A stretch of DNA of 64,000 bases, taken from contig JARUPY010000474.1 of NCBI GenBank assembly GCA_029817715.1, positions 3,162,001 to 3,226,000 on the forward strand, written 5' to 3'. The notes under the pieces were generated by a model. The model was not told the origin of the DNA. It saw only the letters and a program-made list of their open reading frames with translations, and ran no database searches. Origin of the DNA: Melastoma dodecandrum. Its lineage: Eukaryota; Streptophyta; Magnoliopsida; Myrtales; Melastomataceae. The position numbers were made by a program, and so were the translations under genes. Positions within the stretch are counted from its first letter, which is position 1, and the number at the start of each line of letters is the position of its first letter. Positions 11,121-20,577 of the stretch are shown piece by piece.

Positions 11121-13310
11121 TCACCTATTATGGTATTTCAAGGGCAGAACTGGCTTACACTTGTTTACCAGGATATTCCACGTCAAACCATTAGGAATTA
11201 ACCCGGTTTCTACCCCACCTTCTAGCAGAGCACAGGCGTCGAAAAGCAAGCCCTCCTTGCACTGCCAACTAATCAAGGTGTTGTATGTCACAGTATCAGC
11301 GGATATTCCCTCTAACTTTAATCTCTCGAACAGAGCTAGAGCCTCATGCAACCGACCATCTTTGCACAGGCCATTTAAGAGGCTATTATAAGTAAAGATA
11401 TCGGGAGACAAACCTTGGTGAACCTTATCTCGCAAAAGTTCAAGTGCATCTTGCACTCTGCCAACATTGCATAATCCAGTAATCAAAATATTGCAAGAAA
11501 TAATAGTAGAATCAACTCCTTCCCGTCTCATCTCTTCATATAACCCCAATGCCCTGTCAACAGCACCGGCCCTACAAAGGGCTTTCATAAGGCTGTTGTA
11601 AGTAATTTGGTCGAGAGCGAATCCTCTAAATTGCATCTCATTTACAAGCCTAACTGCTTCTCGGATCTCATTTCTCTTTAGGTAAGACTGAATCAACACA
11701 TTGTAGGTCACTTTGCTTGCGGCAACTCCCTCCAATAGCATATCCTTAAATAAACCCAGTGCTTGTTCCACCTTTTCAGCTTTACACAGTCCATGAATTA
11801 AGGAATTAAATGTATAAGTATCAGGCCGACATCCTCTTCGCAGCATGTGAGTATACATCTCAAAAGCTTCAGGAATTCTAGCATCCTTACACAGCGCACT
11901 TATCAGGCAGTTGTATCCCACTGCATTAAGGTACATATTTTCACATTCCATCTGATTGAATACATCGAGAGCTTTGTTTAGCAATCCAGCTTTGCAAAGT
12001 CCATCTATCCAAATAGTATACGTGACGACATTGGGTTCAAAGCCTTTTAGGGCCATTTCATTCATCAGTTCGCTTGCAGCAAGCAAATTCCCCATCCTAC
12101 AGCATCCCTGAATCATTATGTTGTATGAGTACACATCCATCTCGAAGGACCTATTTGAAGGGCTATCACAGAAAGACTTGGCTTCATGATATCTTCCATT
12201 CATCACATAACCACTCAGCATTGTATTAAAAAGCACAATGTTCGGTGTTGGCACCCTGTCCCAATATACTCTAGCTTCATCAACTTTTCTGGCTTTGCAC
12301 AGTCCATGAATAAGAACTCCATAGGTCAGTTCATCGGGATCACATCCACGAATGAGCATTCGATCAAACAGTTTGGCTGCCTCCTGAATCCGGCCGATCT
12401 TGCAATAACTGTGGATAATATCAGTGAAAATATAAGTATTGGGCGGGCACCCCATTACAAGCATCTCGTCCAGATACTTTGATGCTTCGTCAACTCTCCC
12501 TCTTTTACAAAGGGCGTGAATAAGAACTTGATACACGGAAGAATTCGGCACGCAGCCGTGTTTTGTAATATCCCTCAACAAAGAGCAGGCCGAATCAACC
12601 TCGTTAAGAGAACAAAGGGCCTTCGCCGCGATAAAGAATGTATATACACAGGGAGAGACCCCTCTATTCAACATATCATAGAAAACATTCATGGCAACCT
12701 TTGGACAATTCTCAGCAAGTAAGATGTCCATCACCACATTGTACGACCTAAAGCTCGGCTCACAAGAATACACGTTCCACATATCCAACAGCAACCTCGT
12801 GGTCAATCCGGGTAAACCTGCCCTCCCATAGTGCTTCATAATCATAATAAACAGGGACTCCCTAAAAGAAATCCCATCCTCCATCATTTGTGACAACAAC
12901 CTGTCGACGAGCTTAAACTCCTTTGCCGAACCCAACTTGTCAATCAACACGGAGTACACCCCATACGTGTGGACGTAACTCCGCTGGGCACCCGCCCACT
13001 CGAACAGCTGCATCGAGGTCGGGACGTCGATTGGGAGCACAAGAAGCTTACACAGCTGGTGCGGGGAGATCCCGGACATTGATTCGCACAGTCGGCCGAT
13101 ATCGAAAGGCCTGAGCAGCCTCTCCCACTCATTCTCCCCGTCGTCGGGCTTCGACCCAGATCCATCCGTGCAGGAAGGAGTCCCAAAGGAGGCAGCTTTA
13201 CACGAACGACGCGCGCACGCCGAGAGATTGATCAATCCGCAAGACAGGGATGGGGCGGAGTTTCTCCTACGGGAAGCAGCGAGTCTCAACCGCCCGCATG
13301 CCAATACCAT
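11121..13310 (-). CDS. MTL1: Mitochondrial PPR protein (MTL1/At5g64320-like)
   Basis: This single-exon gene encodes a P-class pentatricopeptide-repeat protein of about 729 aa with some 15-17 tandem PPR motifs (for example VTYNVLIQSYLKRNEIREA, FTYNSLLNGLCKDGRLHEA). Such proteins bind organellar RNA. The frame opens upstream at 13421, but I prefer ATG 13310 (MVLACGRLRLAASRRR). It starts an Arg/Ala/Ser-rich, acid-poor presequence suited to mitochondrial import. The N-terminal region (NEWERLLRPFDIG) and order of repeats match my memory of Arabidopsis At5g64320. I recall that protein as MTL1, needed for translation of mitochondrial nad7 mRNA and splicing of its intron 2. The locus match is firmer than the function. 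The frame is intact. Confidence 0.88.
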   Translation of the reverse strand: MVLACGRLRLAASRRRNSAPSLSCGLINLSACARRSCKAASFGTPSCTDGSGSKPDDGENEWERLLRPFDIGRLCESMSGISPHQLCKLLVLPIDVPTSMQLFEWAGAQRSYVHTYGVYSVLIDKLGSAKEFKLVDRLLSQMMEDGISFRESLFIMIMKHYGRAGLPGLTTRLLLDMWNVYSCEPSFRSYNVVMDILLAENCPKVAMNVFYDMLNRGVSPCVYTFFIAAKALCSLNEVDSACSLLRDITKHGCVPNSSVYQVLIHALCKRGRVDEASKYLDEMLVMGCPPNTYIFTDIIHSYCKIGRIQEAAKLFDRMLIRGCDPDELTYGVLIHGLCKARKVDEARVYWDRVPTPNIVLFNTMLSGYVMNGRYHEAKSFCDSPSNRSFEMDVYSYNIMIQGCCRMGNLLAASELMNEMALKGFEPNVVTYTIWIDGLCKAGLLNKALDVFNQMECENMYLNAVGYNCLISALCKDARIPEAFEMYTHMLRRGCRPDTYTFNSLIHGLCKAEKVEQALGLFKDMLLEGVAASKVTYNVLIQSYLKRNEIREAVRLVNEMQFRGFALDQITYNSLMKALCRAGAVDRALGLYEEMRREGVDSTIISCNILITGLCNVGRVQDALELLRDKVHQGLSPDIFTYNSLLNGLCKDGRLHEALALFERLKLEGISADTVTYNTLISWQCKEGLLFDACALLEGGVETGLIPNGLTWNILVNKCKPVLPLKYHNR

Positions 13311-13490
13311 TGGGATCTCTCGTGGAGGAATTAAGTCGAACGGTCGGCGATCATGACTCTTTGAGTCCATCCTCCGACGGGGCCAATGGGCCACCAGTGG
13401 GCCACTCCTGGATGGGCCCAAGTATTAGGCCCATTATGTTTCAAAATCAGGACCGGCCCAACTAACTTTTTAATTGAAATCTGTCCGACC

Positions 13491-13499
13491 AAATTCGAA
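13491..13499. repeat. Left target-site duplication of the MULE
   Basis: AAATTCGAA lies immediately outside the left terminal inverted repeat. The same nine bases occur at 18501-18509 immediately outside the right one. A 9-bp duplication is the hallmark of Mutator-superfamily insertion. Confidence 0.93.
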
Positions 13500-13700
13500 G
13501 GCCAAATTATCAATTCTACCTTGAACTTTGGCCCGTTTTTTCCGATTTACCCAAAACTTTCAATAATATCATCAGCTCGCCCCACGTTTGTCCGTTATCT
13601 CAAAAATAACCTCCGTCCATCCGACCCGCAGACGGAATCCGACGTGGCGACTATGTGTCCATTTACGCCGTTTAACCGCCGTCTATCTGCTGATTTGGCG
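13500..13700 (+). repeat. Left terminal inverted repeat of the MULE
   Basis: This stretch matches the reverse complement of 18300-18500 over about 200 bp with scattered mismatches and small gaps. Shared blocks include the first 20 bases and an ATAACCTCCGTC block. Long TIRs of this size are typical of MULEs. Confidence 0.9.
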
Positions 13701-13829
13701 TGACACTTGTTACCCACGTGTAGCCACGTCGGCAATTGGAAGCCTAAATCTCCAAATCGCACAGTTCGTCCCCAAATCGCCCTAAAATCCCTAATTTCAG
13801 ACCCAAATCACCAGCAGCCCCTCCCTTGC

Positions 13830-14125
13830 CGAATCGCCCCCAAATCGGAAGCCCGAACTCCATCCCATTCGCAGCAGCCCCGTCCCCCGCCTCAGCAGCA
13901 GCCCCGTCCCTCGCCGTTCGCAGCAGCCCCGTCCCCCGCCGTTCGCTGCAGCCCCCTTCCCCGCCTCAGCAGCAGCCCCCTCTATCGCCTCAGCCCTCTC
14001 CCCCGCCGTTCACAGCAGCCCCCTCCCTCGCCTCAGCCCTTTCCCCGGCCTCAGCAGCAGCCTCCTCCCCCGCCGTTCGCAGCAGCCCCCTCCCCCGCCT
14101 CAGCAGCAGCCCCCTCCAAGCAACT
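13830..14125. repeat. GC-rich CAGCAGCCCC(C/G)TCCC minisatellite inside the MULE
   Basis: A degenerate repeat of units like CAGCAGCCCCCTCCCCCGCC fills about 300 bp just inside the left TIR. All forward frames read as Pro/Ser/Ala-rich peptides, which reflects composition rather than a protein. A possible splice donor (CTCAG/GTAAGT) closes the tract at about 14129, so it may be the transcribed 5' leader of the transposase. Confidence 0.75.
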
Positions 14126-14292
14126 CAGGTAAGTTGTGACATTGATTTGGATTATAATTGGAGGCATATTGGTTTGGATTGTAATTGGTTGATTGTGGAG
14201 GCTGATTAGTTTACTGTGTAATGGTAATTAGTTTGACTGTCTTTATTAAGTTCTTTCCTGAGGCAGATTTGGTTTGGTTGACTGTTGTAGAT

Positions 14293-16941
14293 ATGGAAGA
14301 AGGTAGGGGCCATGTTGTTTTGCATGTCGGCGGAAAACTTCATTTATTGGGGCGGGTTAGTTATGTAGGTGGCAGAAGTGAAACATTCCGTAATGTTGAT
14401 ATGGATAAGCTAGGCTACTTCACGGTTAAGAGTTTTGTGAGGATGTGTGGATATGAGGTGACCAGGATGTGGTTTCATAAACCTGGAAAGAGTTTAGCTA
14501 AGGGTTTGGTTGAATTGTCGAGTGATGCACAATTGTCTGAGTTGGTTGATTTGTTACTTCAACATAAAAGCATTGATATTTACGTTGAGGGAGATGAGGT
14601 TCATAAAAGTGATCTGGAAGAAGTTGAGGATCATAGGGAGGTAGCAGCGGATGATGTTTCTGTGGATGATGACATTGGTGCTGCCAATGTAACTAATGAT
14701 GTGAACTTGAATGTTGGTGAAGCTGTTGAGTCTGATTATGTTGATTCTGATTCCGAGCTCCCTCTATACAATTCTGATGATGATAATGGCGTGTATAGAC
14801 CTGTTGAGAAGATTTACGAACCGGATTGTGATCATAGGACTCTAAATTTTGAAGTTAGGTTAAAATTTGACAGTCTAGAACAGTTCAAGGAAGCTATTCA
14901 GGATTATGGTATTGTGAATGGAGTAAATTTGAAATGGGCTAGAGTTGAACCGAGGAGAATGGAAGTAGTATGTCAAGACGGATGTCCTTGGAGAGTTTAT
15001 GCTAGCTGGATGCAGAGGGATTTGACTGTTGTGGTAAAAGCTTGTCATTTAGAGCATAAATGCACTAGATCATTGAAAAACAGACAAGCTACTGTGAAAT
15101 GGTTAGCTAGGGAATTCATTAGAATGAATAGACCCTTGGATACAATGAGAGCTAGAGATGTGATGGCTGACTTGATGGAGAAATATAGTGTTCAAGTTAA
15201 CAAGTTGTAGGTTTATCGTGCAAAATGGCATGCACAGAGGATTGTAAATGGAACTATGGAGGAACACTATAAGAAAATCAGGTCTTATGTAGCTTATCTC
15301 GGCAAGAAGAGTCCCGATGGGACTTTCAAGCTTGATCTGGAAGTAACCCCCTGGTTTAGGCCGCTTCAATACATTTAAGAGGTTCTACTTCAGTGAGCTA
15401 AGGAAAGGCTTTAGGCTTGATGGGGTTTGATGGGACTTTTTTGAAGACCAATGCTGGGGGTATTTTGCTGTCTGCCGTTAGTAGAGATGGGAACAATCAC
15501 ATGTTTCCTATTGCTTGGGCAGTTGTGGAGGGAGAGAACACCCAGTCATGGTTGTGGTTCTTGTCCTTGTTATTTCATGATCTAGCTGTTAACGATGGGA
15601 ATGGTTGGACGTTCATTAGTGATAAACAGAAGGTAAACATCCTTTCGGTATTTCTATTATACTTGTCATTTCACTTTAATGTTAACTGTTATACGAACTT
15701 TTGAAATAGGGCTTGATAAATGCCGTTGCTGATTTAGCACCATTGGCTGAGCACAGAAATTGTGCTAGACCTGTATATGCCAATTGGAAGAGCACTCACC
15801 GTGGACAACTCTTAAAGAAGTGTTTCTGGACCGCTGTAAAAAGCACACATGAAACAGCGTATAAGAGAGCTTTGGCTAACATGAAGGCCTTGTCTCCTGA
15901 GGCAGCCCAAGATTTCCTCAAACAGGGACTAGAACATTTCTGTAAGGTAAGTTTTCTGTAACAATTAACTGTCAATTGACTTGTAATTGTCTAGTCATTC
16001 CCTTAGAATATGCGTTGTATGCTATTTGCAGGTTTTTTTTGGTACATCTGTCAAATACGATGCAACTGACAACAATCTGTGTGAGATGTTTAATAGTTAC
16101 ATTGTTGTTGCTAGGACTAAGCCTATTGTAGAGATGTTGGATGACATTAGATCGTGTTTGATGGAGAGAATGTACCATAAGTTGAAATCGTTTGATGGTC
16201 GGGAGGATGACATATGTCCAGAAATTAGAAAAAAGGTTGAGGCTTTGAAAGTGTCTGCTGGTTTACGGGTTCCTAGGCCAGCTATTGGTGTAAAATTTGA
16301 AGTAGTTCGTAGACAAGAGAAATACATTGTTGATCTGAACGCTAGGACTTGTAGCTGTAGGGAATGGGAGTTGACGGGCATTCCTTGTTGTCATGGCATT
16401 GCATGCATCAACTTCATGAAGCATGAAGTTGAATATTATGTGCATGAGTATTTCAAAAAATCATACTACATGATGGCATATCAGCGTCCACTGACTCCAA
16501 TGGAAGGAGAAAATAACTGGCCAGAAGACACTGGCGAACCTCTTCAGCCTCCTCCATTTAAGACTAGGTCAGGGAGACCAAAGAAGAATCGCAAGAAAGG
16601 AGCCGAAGAACAACCGAAGAACCAAACGAGATTGTCTAAAAAAGGAGGTGAGATCAAGTGCAGCAGATGTAAGTTATATGGTCACAACAAGAGAAGTTGC
16701 AAGACAACAATCGACAATGAGGCACAAGCACTGGTCATTTTTGAACCAGCTCCTGCTAGTGGTCAGGTAAAGCCTTTGGTTTTTTTGTCCTACCTCCTGT
16801 CATTTCACAAACACTAGTTTTTTTATTTAACAGGTATCTTCTAGAAGAGAGCAAGCTCGAGGTGGACCATATGGAAGGGGACGAGGAGGCAGACCAAAAG
16901 GAAGCAGGGGAAGAGGTGGCAGAGGAAGGACTGGAAGATGA
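14293..16941 (+). pseudogene. MURA-type MULE transposase, disrupted
   Basis: The parts appear in the usual order. First is an N-terminal domain with a PB1-like start (HVVLHVGGKLHL) and an acidic linker. Then comes the MuDR DNA-binding module (VCQDGCPWRVYASW; HKCTRSLKNRQATVKWLA) and a DDE core (GFDGTFLKTNAGG; ISDKQKGLINAV). A SWIM zinc finger follows (CSCREWELTGIPCCHGIAC), then a CCHC knuckle (CSRCKLYGHNKRSC) and an AT-hook/RG-rich tail. Later exons are clean: to 15632, 15710-15946, 16032-16766 and 16834-16941. The first exon has a TAG stop at 15208-15210 (NKL*VYRAKWHA). Between about 15340 and 15420 there are at least one frameshift and a short deletion ahead of the first catalytic Asp. It cannot encode a full transposase as it stands. 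Confidence 0.9.
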
Positions 16942-17059
16942 GCCATTTTTTCAGCCACATCTCATTTCGAAGTCGGTAGCACCAGCCATGCCCAAAGCAA
17001 TTACAATATAGGCACATCTGCAACATAGTCCTCTTCTGTTGCTGGAGCAAGCATGGAGG

Positions 17060-17290
17060 CTTCTACTAATGCTTGACTGGGCTGGCTGGCTGGCTGTCCT
17101 TGGCTGTCTGTCTGAAATATGTCTGTCTGAAATCTGCTTGGGCTGGCTGTAATCTGTCTTGGCTTGCTGTACTCTGTCTTGGCTTGCTGTACAGGGCTGG
17201 CTATACTTGTCTTGTTCTAATCTGTCTTGGCTTGCTGCCTAGGCTGTAATCCAGTTGCCTGTAATCTGGCTGTCTCAGCTTTCTGTCTGT
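17060..17290. repeat. Low-complexity CTGGCTGTCT/CTTGGCTTGCTG tract
   Basis: Imperfect repetition of short words such as GGCTGGCT, GTCTGTCTG and TCTTGGCTTGCTGTA spans the gap between the two convergent MULE genes. It is probably 3' UTR that has drifted by slippage. Confidence 0.7.
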
Positions 17291-17609
17291 AATGTTTGTT
17301 TCTGTCTGTAACAATTGGGTTATGTCTGTAAGACTCAGATTCTGTCTTCTTGTTTTAATATTCATTGACATGTTGTGTACATTGGAGGGATTGCACACAA
17401 GCAGAGTAATGGACTCTTGTAAACAAGCGGGTATTTTTGATATTTTCTATTTTTCTTGTAGTCTTACAAATATGTCAAACTTGGGTTGTTGTGATCTACA
17501 AACAACCATGGACCTGTTTCAAACAAATTCTAATCAATTTCAACCAGTTTCAAACAAGCTCTTGTACATTGATTGGATAAACAACACTAATAACTCCATA
17601 TTGTTCCAA

Positions 17610-17999
17610 CTACTTCGCTAACACACATAAAATTATCCCAACACATATGACAATTACAATAATACATAATAACTTCATATCTTTCACATTTTCTTCAACT
17701 TTAGCCAGCTGTATCTCCACTGTCCTTAAATGTGCTTCTAGGGTCGAATTTTCAACTCGGGCTTCTTCTTCCTCAAATTGCTTCATCAACCTAGGAGTAT
17801 CCAGCCACAGAAAAAATCCACACCCTCCATCAAACTTGTATCTACAGCATCCAAAGAATCTTCTCCCATTGTTCATTTCAGTATGAGCAGTCGTGATAAT
17901 GCATTCCAGACCACAGAAGCACTTCACATTCTTGTTCTTCTCAATGCAGCTCGAACTATCCATGACGCTGCTTGTCCTACTTCCACGTCTGCTAGACAT
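17610..17999 (-). CDS. GRF zinc-finger, coiled-coil, single-pass membrane protein in the MULE
   Basis: This intact 129-aa frame starts MSSRRGSRTSSVMDSSS. A GRF-type zinc finger follows at about residues 27-67, with the ligand pattern CFCG, HTE, GRRFFGC and CGFFLW. Next is a Glu-rich stretch predicted to form a coiled coil (LMKQFEEEEARVENSTLEAH). A C-terminal hydrophobic span (LLCIIVIVICVGIILCVL) ends the protein. Many small plant proteins share this plan. GRF fingers bind single-stranded nucleic acid in better-known proteins; the role here is unknown. It lies wholly inside the MULE and converges on the transposase, the position mudrB holds in MuDR, and unlike the transposase it is unbroken. 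Confidence 0.8.
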   Translation of the reverse strand: MSSRRGSRTSSVMDSSSCIEKNKNVKCFCGLECIITTAHTEMNNGRRFFGCCRYKFDGGCGFFLWLDTPRLMKQFEEEEARVENSTLEAHLRTVEIQLAKVEENVKDMKLLCIIVIVICVGIILCVLAK

Positions 18000-18299
18000 T
18001 GCTGCTAGTAACGTGCTACTGTCACGCCTGCTTCTCCTACTGTCCTACTGTCACGTCTGCAGACAAATAATAACAGCATTATATGTCAATAACTACCTAA
18101 GAACTACGACGACGACCATAAATTGCAGACTATGACGAGGGAGGGGGTTGCTACGAGGGGAGGGGACTGCTGCGGGGAGGGGGGAGGGGGAGGAGTATTG
18201 GTGCGGGGAGGGGCTACTGCTGGTATTGGTGCGATTGTCTGATTTGGGGGTTTCAATTTGGGAAATCGAAAATGGGAGAAATAATTTAGGTTTTTCAAT

Positions 18300-18500
18300 T
18301 TGCCATGTCAGCTGATAGACGGGGGTTAAACGACGTCAATGGACACGTACTAGCCACATCAGATTCCGTCCGAGGGTCGGGTAGACGGAGGTTATTTTTT
18401 AGATAATGGACAAACGTGAGGCTAGCTGGTGATATTATTGAAAATTCTGGGTAGATCGGAAAAACGGGCCAAAGTTCAGGGTAGAATTGATAATTTGGCC
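18300..18500 (-). repeat. Right terminal inverted repeat of the MULE
   Basis: This is the inverted partner of 13500-13700. The outermost 20 bases match exactly, and inner differences are mostly single substitutions. Confidence 0.9.
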
Positions 18501-18509
18501 AAATTCGAA
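18501..18509. repeat. Right target-site duplication of the MULE
   Basis: AAATTCGAA is identical to the left copy at 13491-13499 and directly abuts the right TIR. Confidence 0.93.
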
Positions 18510-18819
18510 TGATCCCTGGAAAATATTTTTACGGACAATATATTTTGGACAATTAATGAGGAAAAAGAATTTGCGAAAGGCAGTATTTTATTACTATCCT
18601 TGTAGAAGTAAAAGGATAATGTTATTGTCGCGTTGGTTTGAAAAAATGAATTAAATTCGATCGTAATTTAAAAAATTTATAACTTTTGTTCGGAAGAGGT
18701 GTTGGGAAGTTGCGGCGTGGAGTTGAAAAAAGGGAGAACGGATGCGAAATTGCGAAACCGGGGTCTGAAGATTTGCGGAAAGCTCTTGGCGACACTGAAT
18801 CTTTTTCTTCGCCCCTGCA

Positions 18820-19264
18820 GGAACTGTGAGGTTCAATCTCGATCCGTTCAATGAACATGGAGATGCCGAGATCCGGGAGGCACCGGAGAAGGCGCATTTG
18901 AATGGCGTCGTTGGTGACTTGTGAGAGACCCTTTGGGTTTGATAAAACGAGGTAACGATGTCCCTCTTCCGGAGGTGATAACCGAGATTCGTTAATTTGC
19001 TTATCATCTGCGAAGGTTTTAGAGGTAGCTGATGACTTCAGCGTCAGGCAGAGGCAACTCTTGAGTCTCGCCCGGGCATTGCTTGGAATGTCAAAGATCC
19101 TCGTCCTGGATGATGCGACCGTGGCAGTTGATGTCGGAACCGACACTCTCATTAAAAGAACCACCCGCGAGGGATTCAAGTCCTGCACGATGCTCGTAAT
19201 TGCTCGCAGGCTCAACACCATCATAGATTGCGATCGGATTCTCGTGCTCGATGCCGGCCAAATA
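18820..19264 (+). pseudogene. ABC transporter C (MRP-type) second nucleotide-binding domain fragment
   Basis: Read left to right, the sequence gives GTVRFNLDPFNEHGDAEIRE, then a degraded stretch with stops, then [27 protein letters not shown] and [18 protein letters not shown]. This is the order from just before the ABC signature to just past the H-loop in plant ABCC proteins. No Walker A region or membrane domain lies nearby. The signature is altered (SVRQ instead of SVGQ). The Walker B catalytic Glu is Asp (LDDAT). The H-loop His is Arg (ARRLN). The 5' edge falls at a CTGCAG acceptor-like site, so this may be one or two exons of a lost gene. Confidence 0.85.
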
Positions 19265-19397
19265 TGTCCAACTATCAATCCCCCCTCTACTGCAAACTCT
19301 ACAATCTTCTTCTCAAAGCCAAACAGCGGCTTTTTTACTCGCAGATCGTAGAACACAACACACCATATTCATTGCTGAACAAAGCATGGGCCCCGCT

Positions 19398-19605
19398 TGT
19401 AACATATAGGCCGCCCATCGTACAATGATATTGTCCCGAACCCGTACTAGACGGTTGGGTTTTGTTCTTCAATCTCGGGTTTAGGGCGAAAACGCGTCGT
19501 TGCTGAGGACGCCACCCTCCCGACCTTATACGTCTAACATAGCCCAATTTCCCTTCCGATGTGGGACTCTCATCGACTCACCCTCTCTTGGGCTGGGATA
19601 TTACA
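19398..19605 (+). mobile_element. Solo-LTR/TRIM-like repeat
   Basis: A 208-bp segment starts TGTAACA and ends ATATTACA, so its ends are short inverted repeats of TG...CA type. Internal words such as GCGAAAACGCGTCGTTGCTGA and CCGATGTGGGACTCTCATC are, as I recall, widespread in dicot genomes as parts of small LTR elements. I see no clear flanking duplication. An old solo LTR is the best reading. Confidence 0.5.
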
Positions 19606-19925
19606 CTGCGAATGCCGACTACTACGAGGATTGGCTCTTCAAAGCAAGACGAGCAAAACAGGGGGCAGTTTCACAAGTACTTGTCAGACATCAATCCAAG
19701 GCTAGCTTCGTCATACAGGGTGGCGGCGGCGAACCAATCCCTGGCAGTCATGCTCTCTTATATCGGTAGCAGCCACGGGCGAGGAGGACGAGGGACGTGA
19801 TCATGACCCTTGGAGGGGATGCAGACATCGATATGACACTGGACCTGGAGGAAGTGCCTCGAAGCAACTGGTGATCGGCTCTTTACGGGATGATTCAAGA
19901 GCCATCATACCCATCATCTAATCGC
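19606..19925 (+). pseudogene. Coding-like fragment of unknown family
   Basis: A continuous frame reads KQDEQNRGQFHKYLSDINPR and LASSYRVAAANQSLAVMLSY, with a coding look. After a stop and frame changes, further protein-like pieces follow (TLGGDADIDMTLDLEEVPR, then KQLVIGSLRDDSRAIIPII and a stop). It looks like the C-terminal end of a broken gene. I do not recognise the family. Confidence 0.35.
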
Positions 19926-20577
19926 CATAGCTAGATAACAATCCTAAATTTATATGATCTTCCATGATCTTGGCTGGTGTGGCGGTGATGAACAGGTTGA
20001 CGAATGTACTTTTTAATAATTTCGTTATAAATTTTAATAAAATAAAATTCAAAAATTTAGTTGGCTTTTCTTTTCCCCCGTTCGATAACATGAAATACAT
20101 GAATGAATTCATAAGACCAGATCCCATCTCATAAACTAATACTAATCTTAGTTCATACGGTTGACCCAATTCAGGATTGAAAAGAGGGAGGACTAAATCT
20201 CAAGGCGATTATTGGTCTAAGTTAGTCTATTACTTTTCCTCAACATCAACGAAGCTAAGTAAAGGGTCGTCCCATTCTTGTCTTAACGATGGGAAAGCTA
20301 AACAAGGATCACTCTTGATTAATCTTATTTTATAAATTAATATTATTATTTTTCTAAAATGTAAAAATTTTACTTCATTACGACCTGAGCCTGACAAGAC
20401 AAAGACTTCCATTCCACCTCCCCTCCCCGATCCATACTCTCTTCCTTATTCCCAGATTCAGCGGGAGTCTACTTTTCTTCCCGTGGTCGGCTCCCCGCCT
20501 GATTATTTTGGACTTGGTTTTGTTAGCTTTAGGTTGGGGCCTCGCCGGGATCGTGAGATCGGGGTAGATCTCTGGAG
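19926..20577. other. Intergenic region and CCC1 5' leader
   Basis: AT-rich DNA without a recognisable gene. The last 150 bases before ATG 20578 are GC-richer and probably form the CCC1 5' UTR. Confidence 0.5.

Larger units (their letters stand above)
13500..18500 (+). mobile_element. Complete Mutator-like DNA transposon (MULE)
   Basis: This element is 5001 bp long. It begins GGCCAAATTATCAATTCTAC and ends with the reverse complement of those bases. Terminal inverted repeats extend about 200 bp (about 13500-13700 and 18300-18500), with scattered mismatches, and both flanks carry the 9-bp duplication AAATTCGAA. Inside are a MURA-type transposase reading right (14293-16941) and a GRF zinc-finger/membrane gene reading left (17610-17999), so the two genes converge as mudrA and mudrB do in maize MuDR. 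A Pro-codon-rich GC repeat lies inside the left TIR. A G-rich tract at about 18130-18230 looks like its inverted counterpart. TIR divergence and the broken transposase suggest the insertion is not recent. Confidence 0.95.

Noticed and set aside
13311..13421. Upstream in-frame ATG of the MTL1-like gene
   Set aside because: The extra 37 residues include acidic, non-presequence-like sequence, and ATG 13310 starts a better mitochondrial presequence. The longer form cannot be excluded.
13707..14209. Overlapping Pro/Ser/Ala-rich frames
   Set aside because: They arise from the CAGCAGCCCC minisatellite in the MULE leader; all frames look alike and no domain is present.
18622..19356. Minus-strand frame of 244 codons
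   Set aside because: It is antisense to the ABCC fragment, whose motifs are clearly on the plus strand, and has no family resemblance.
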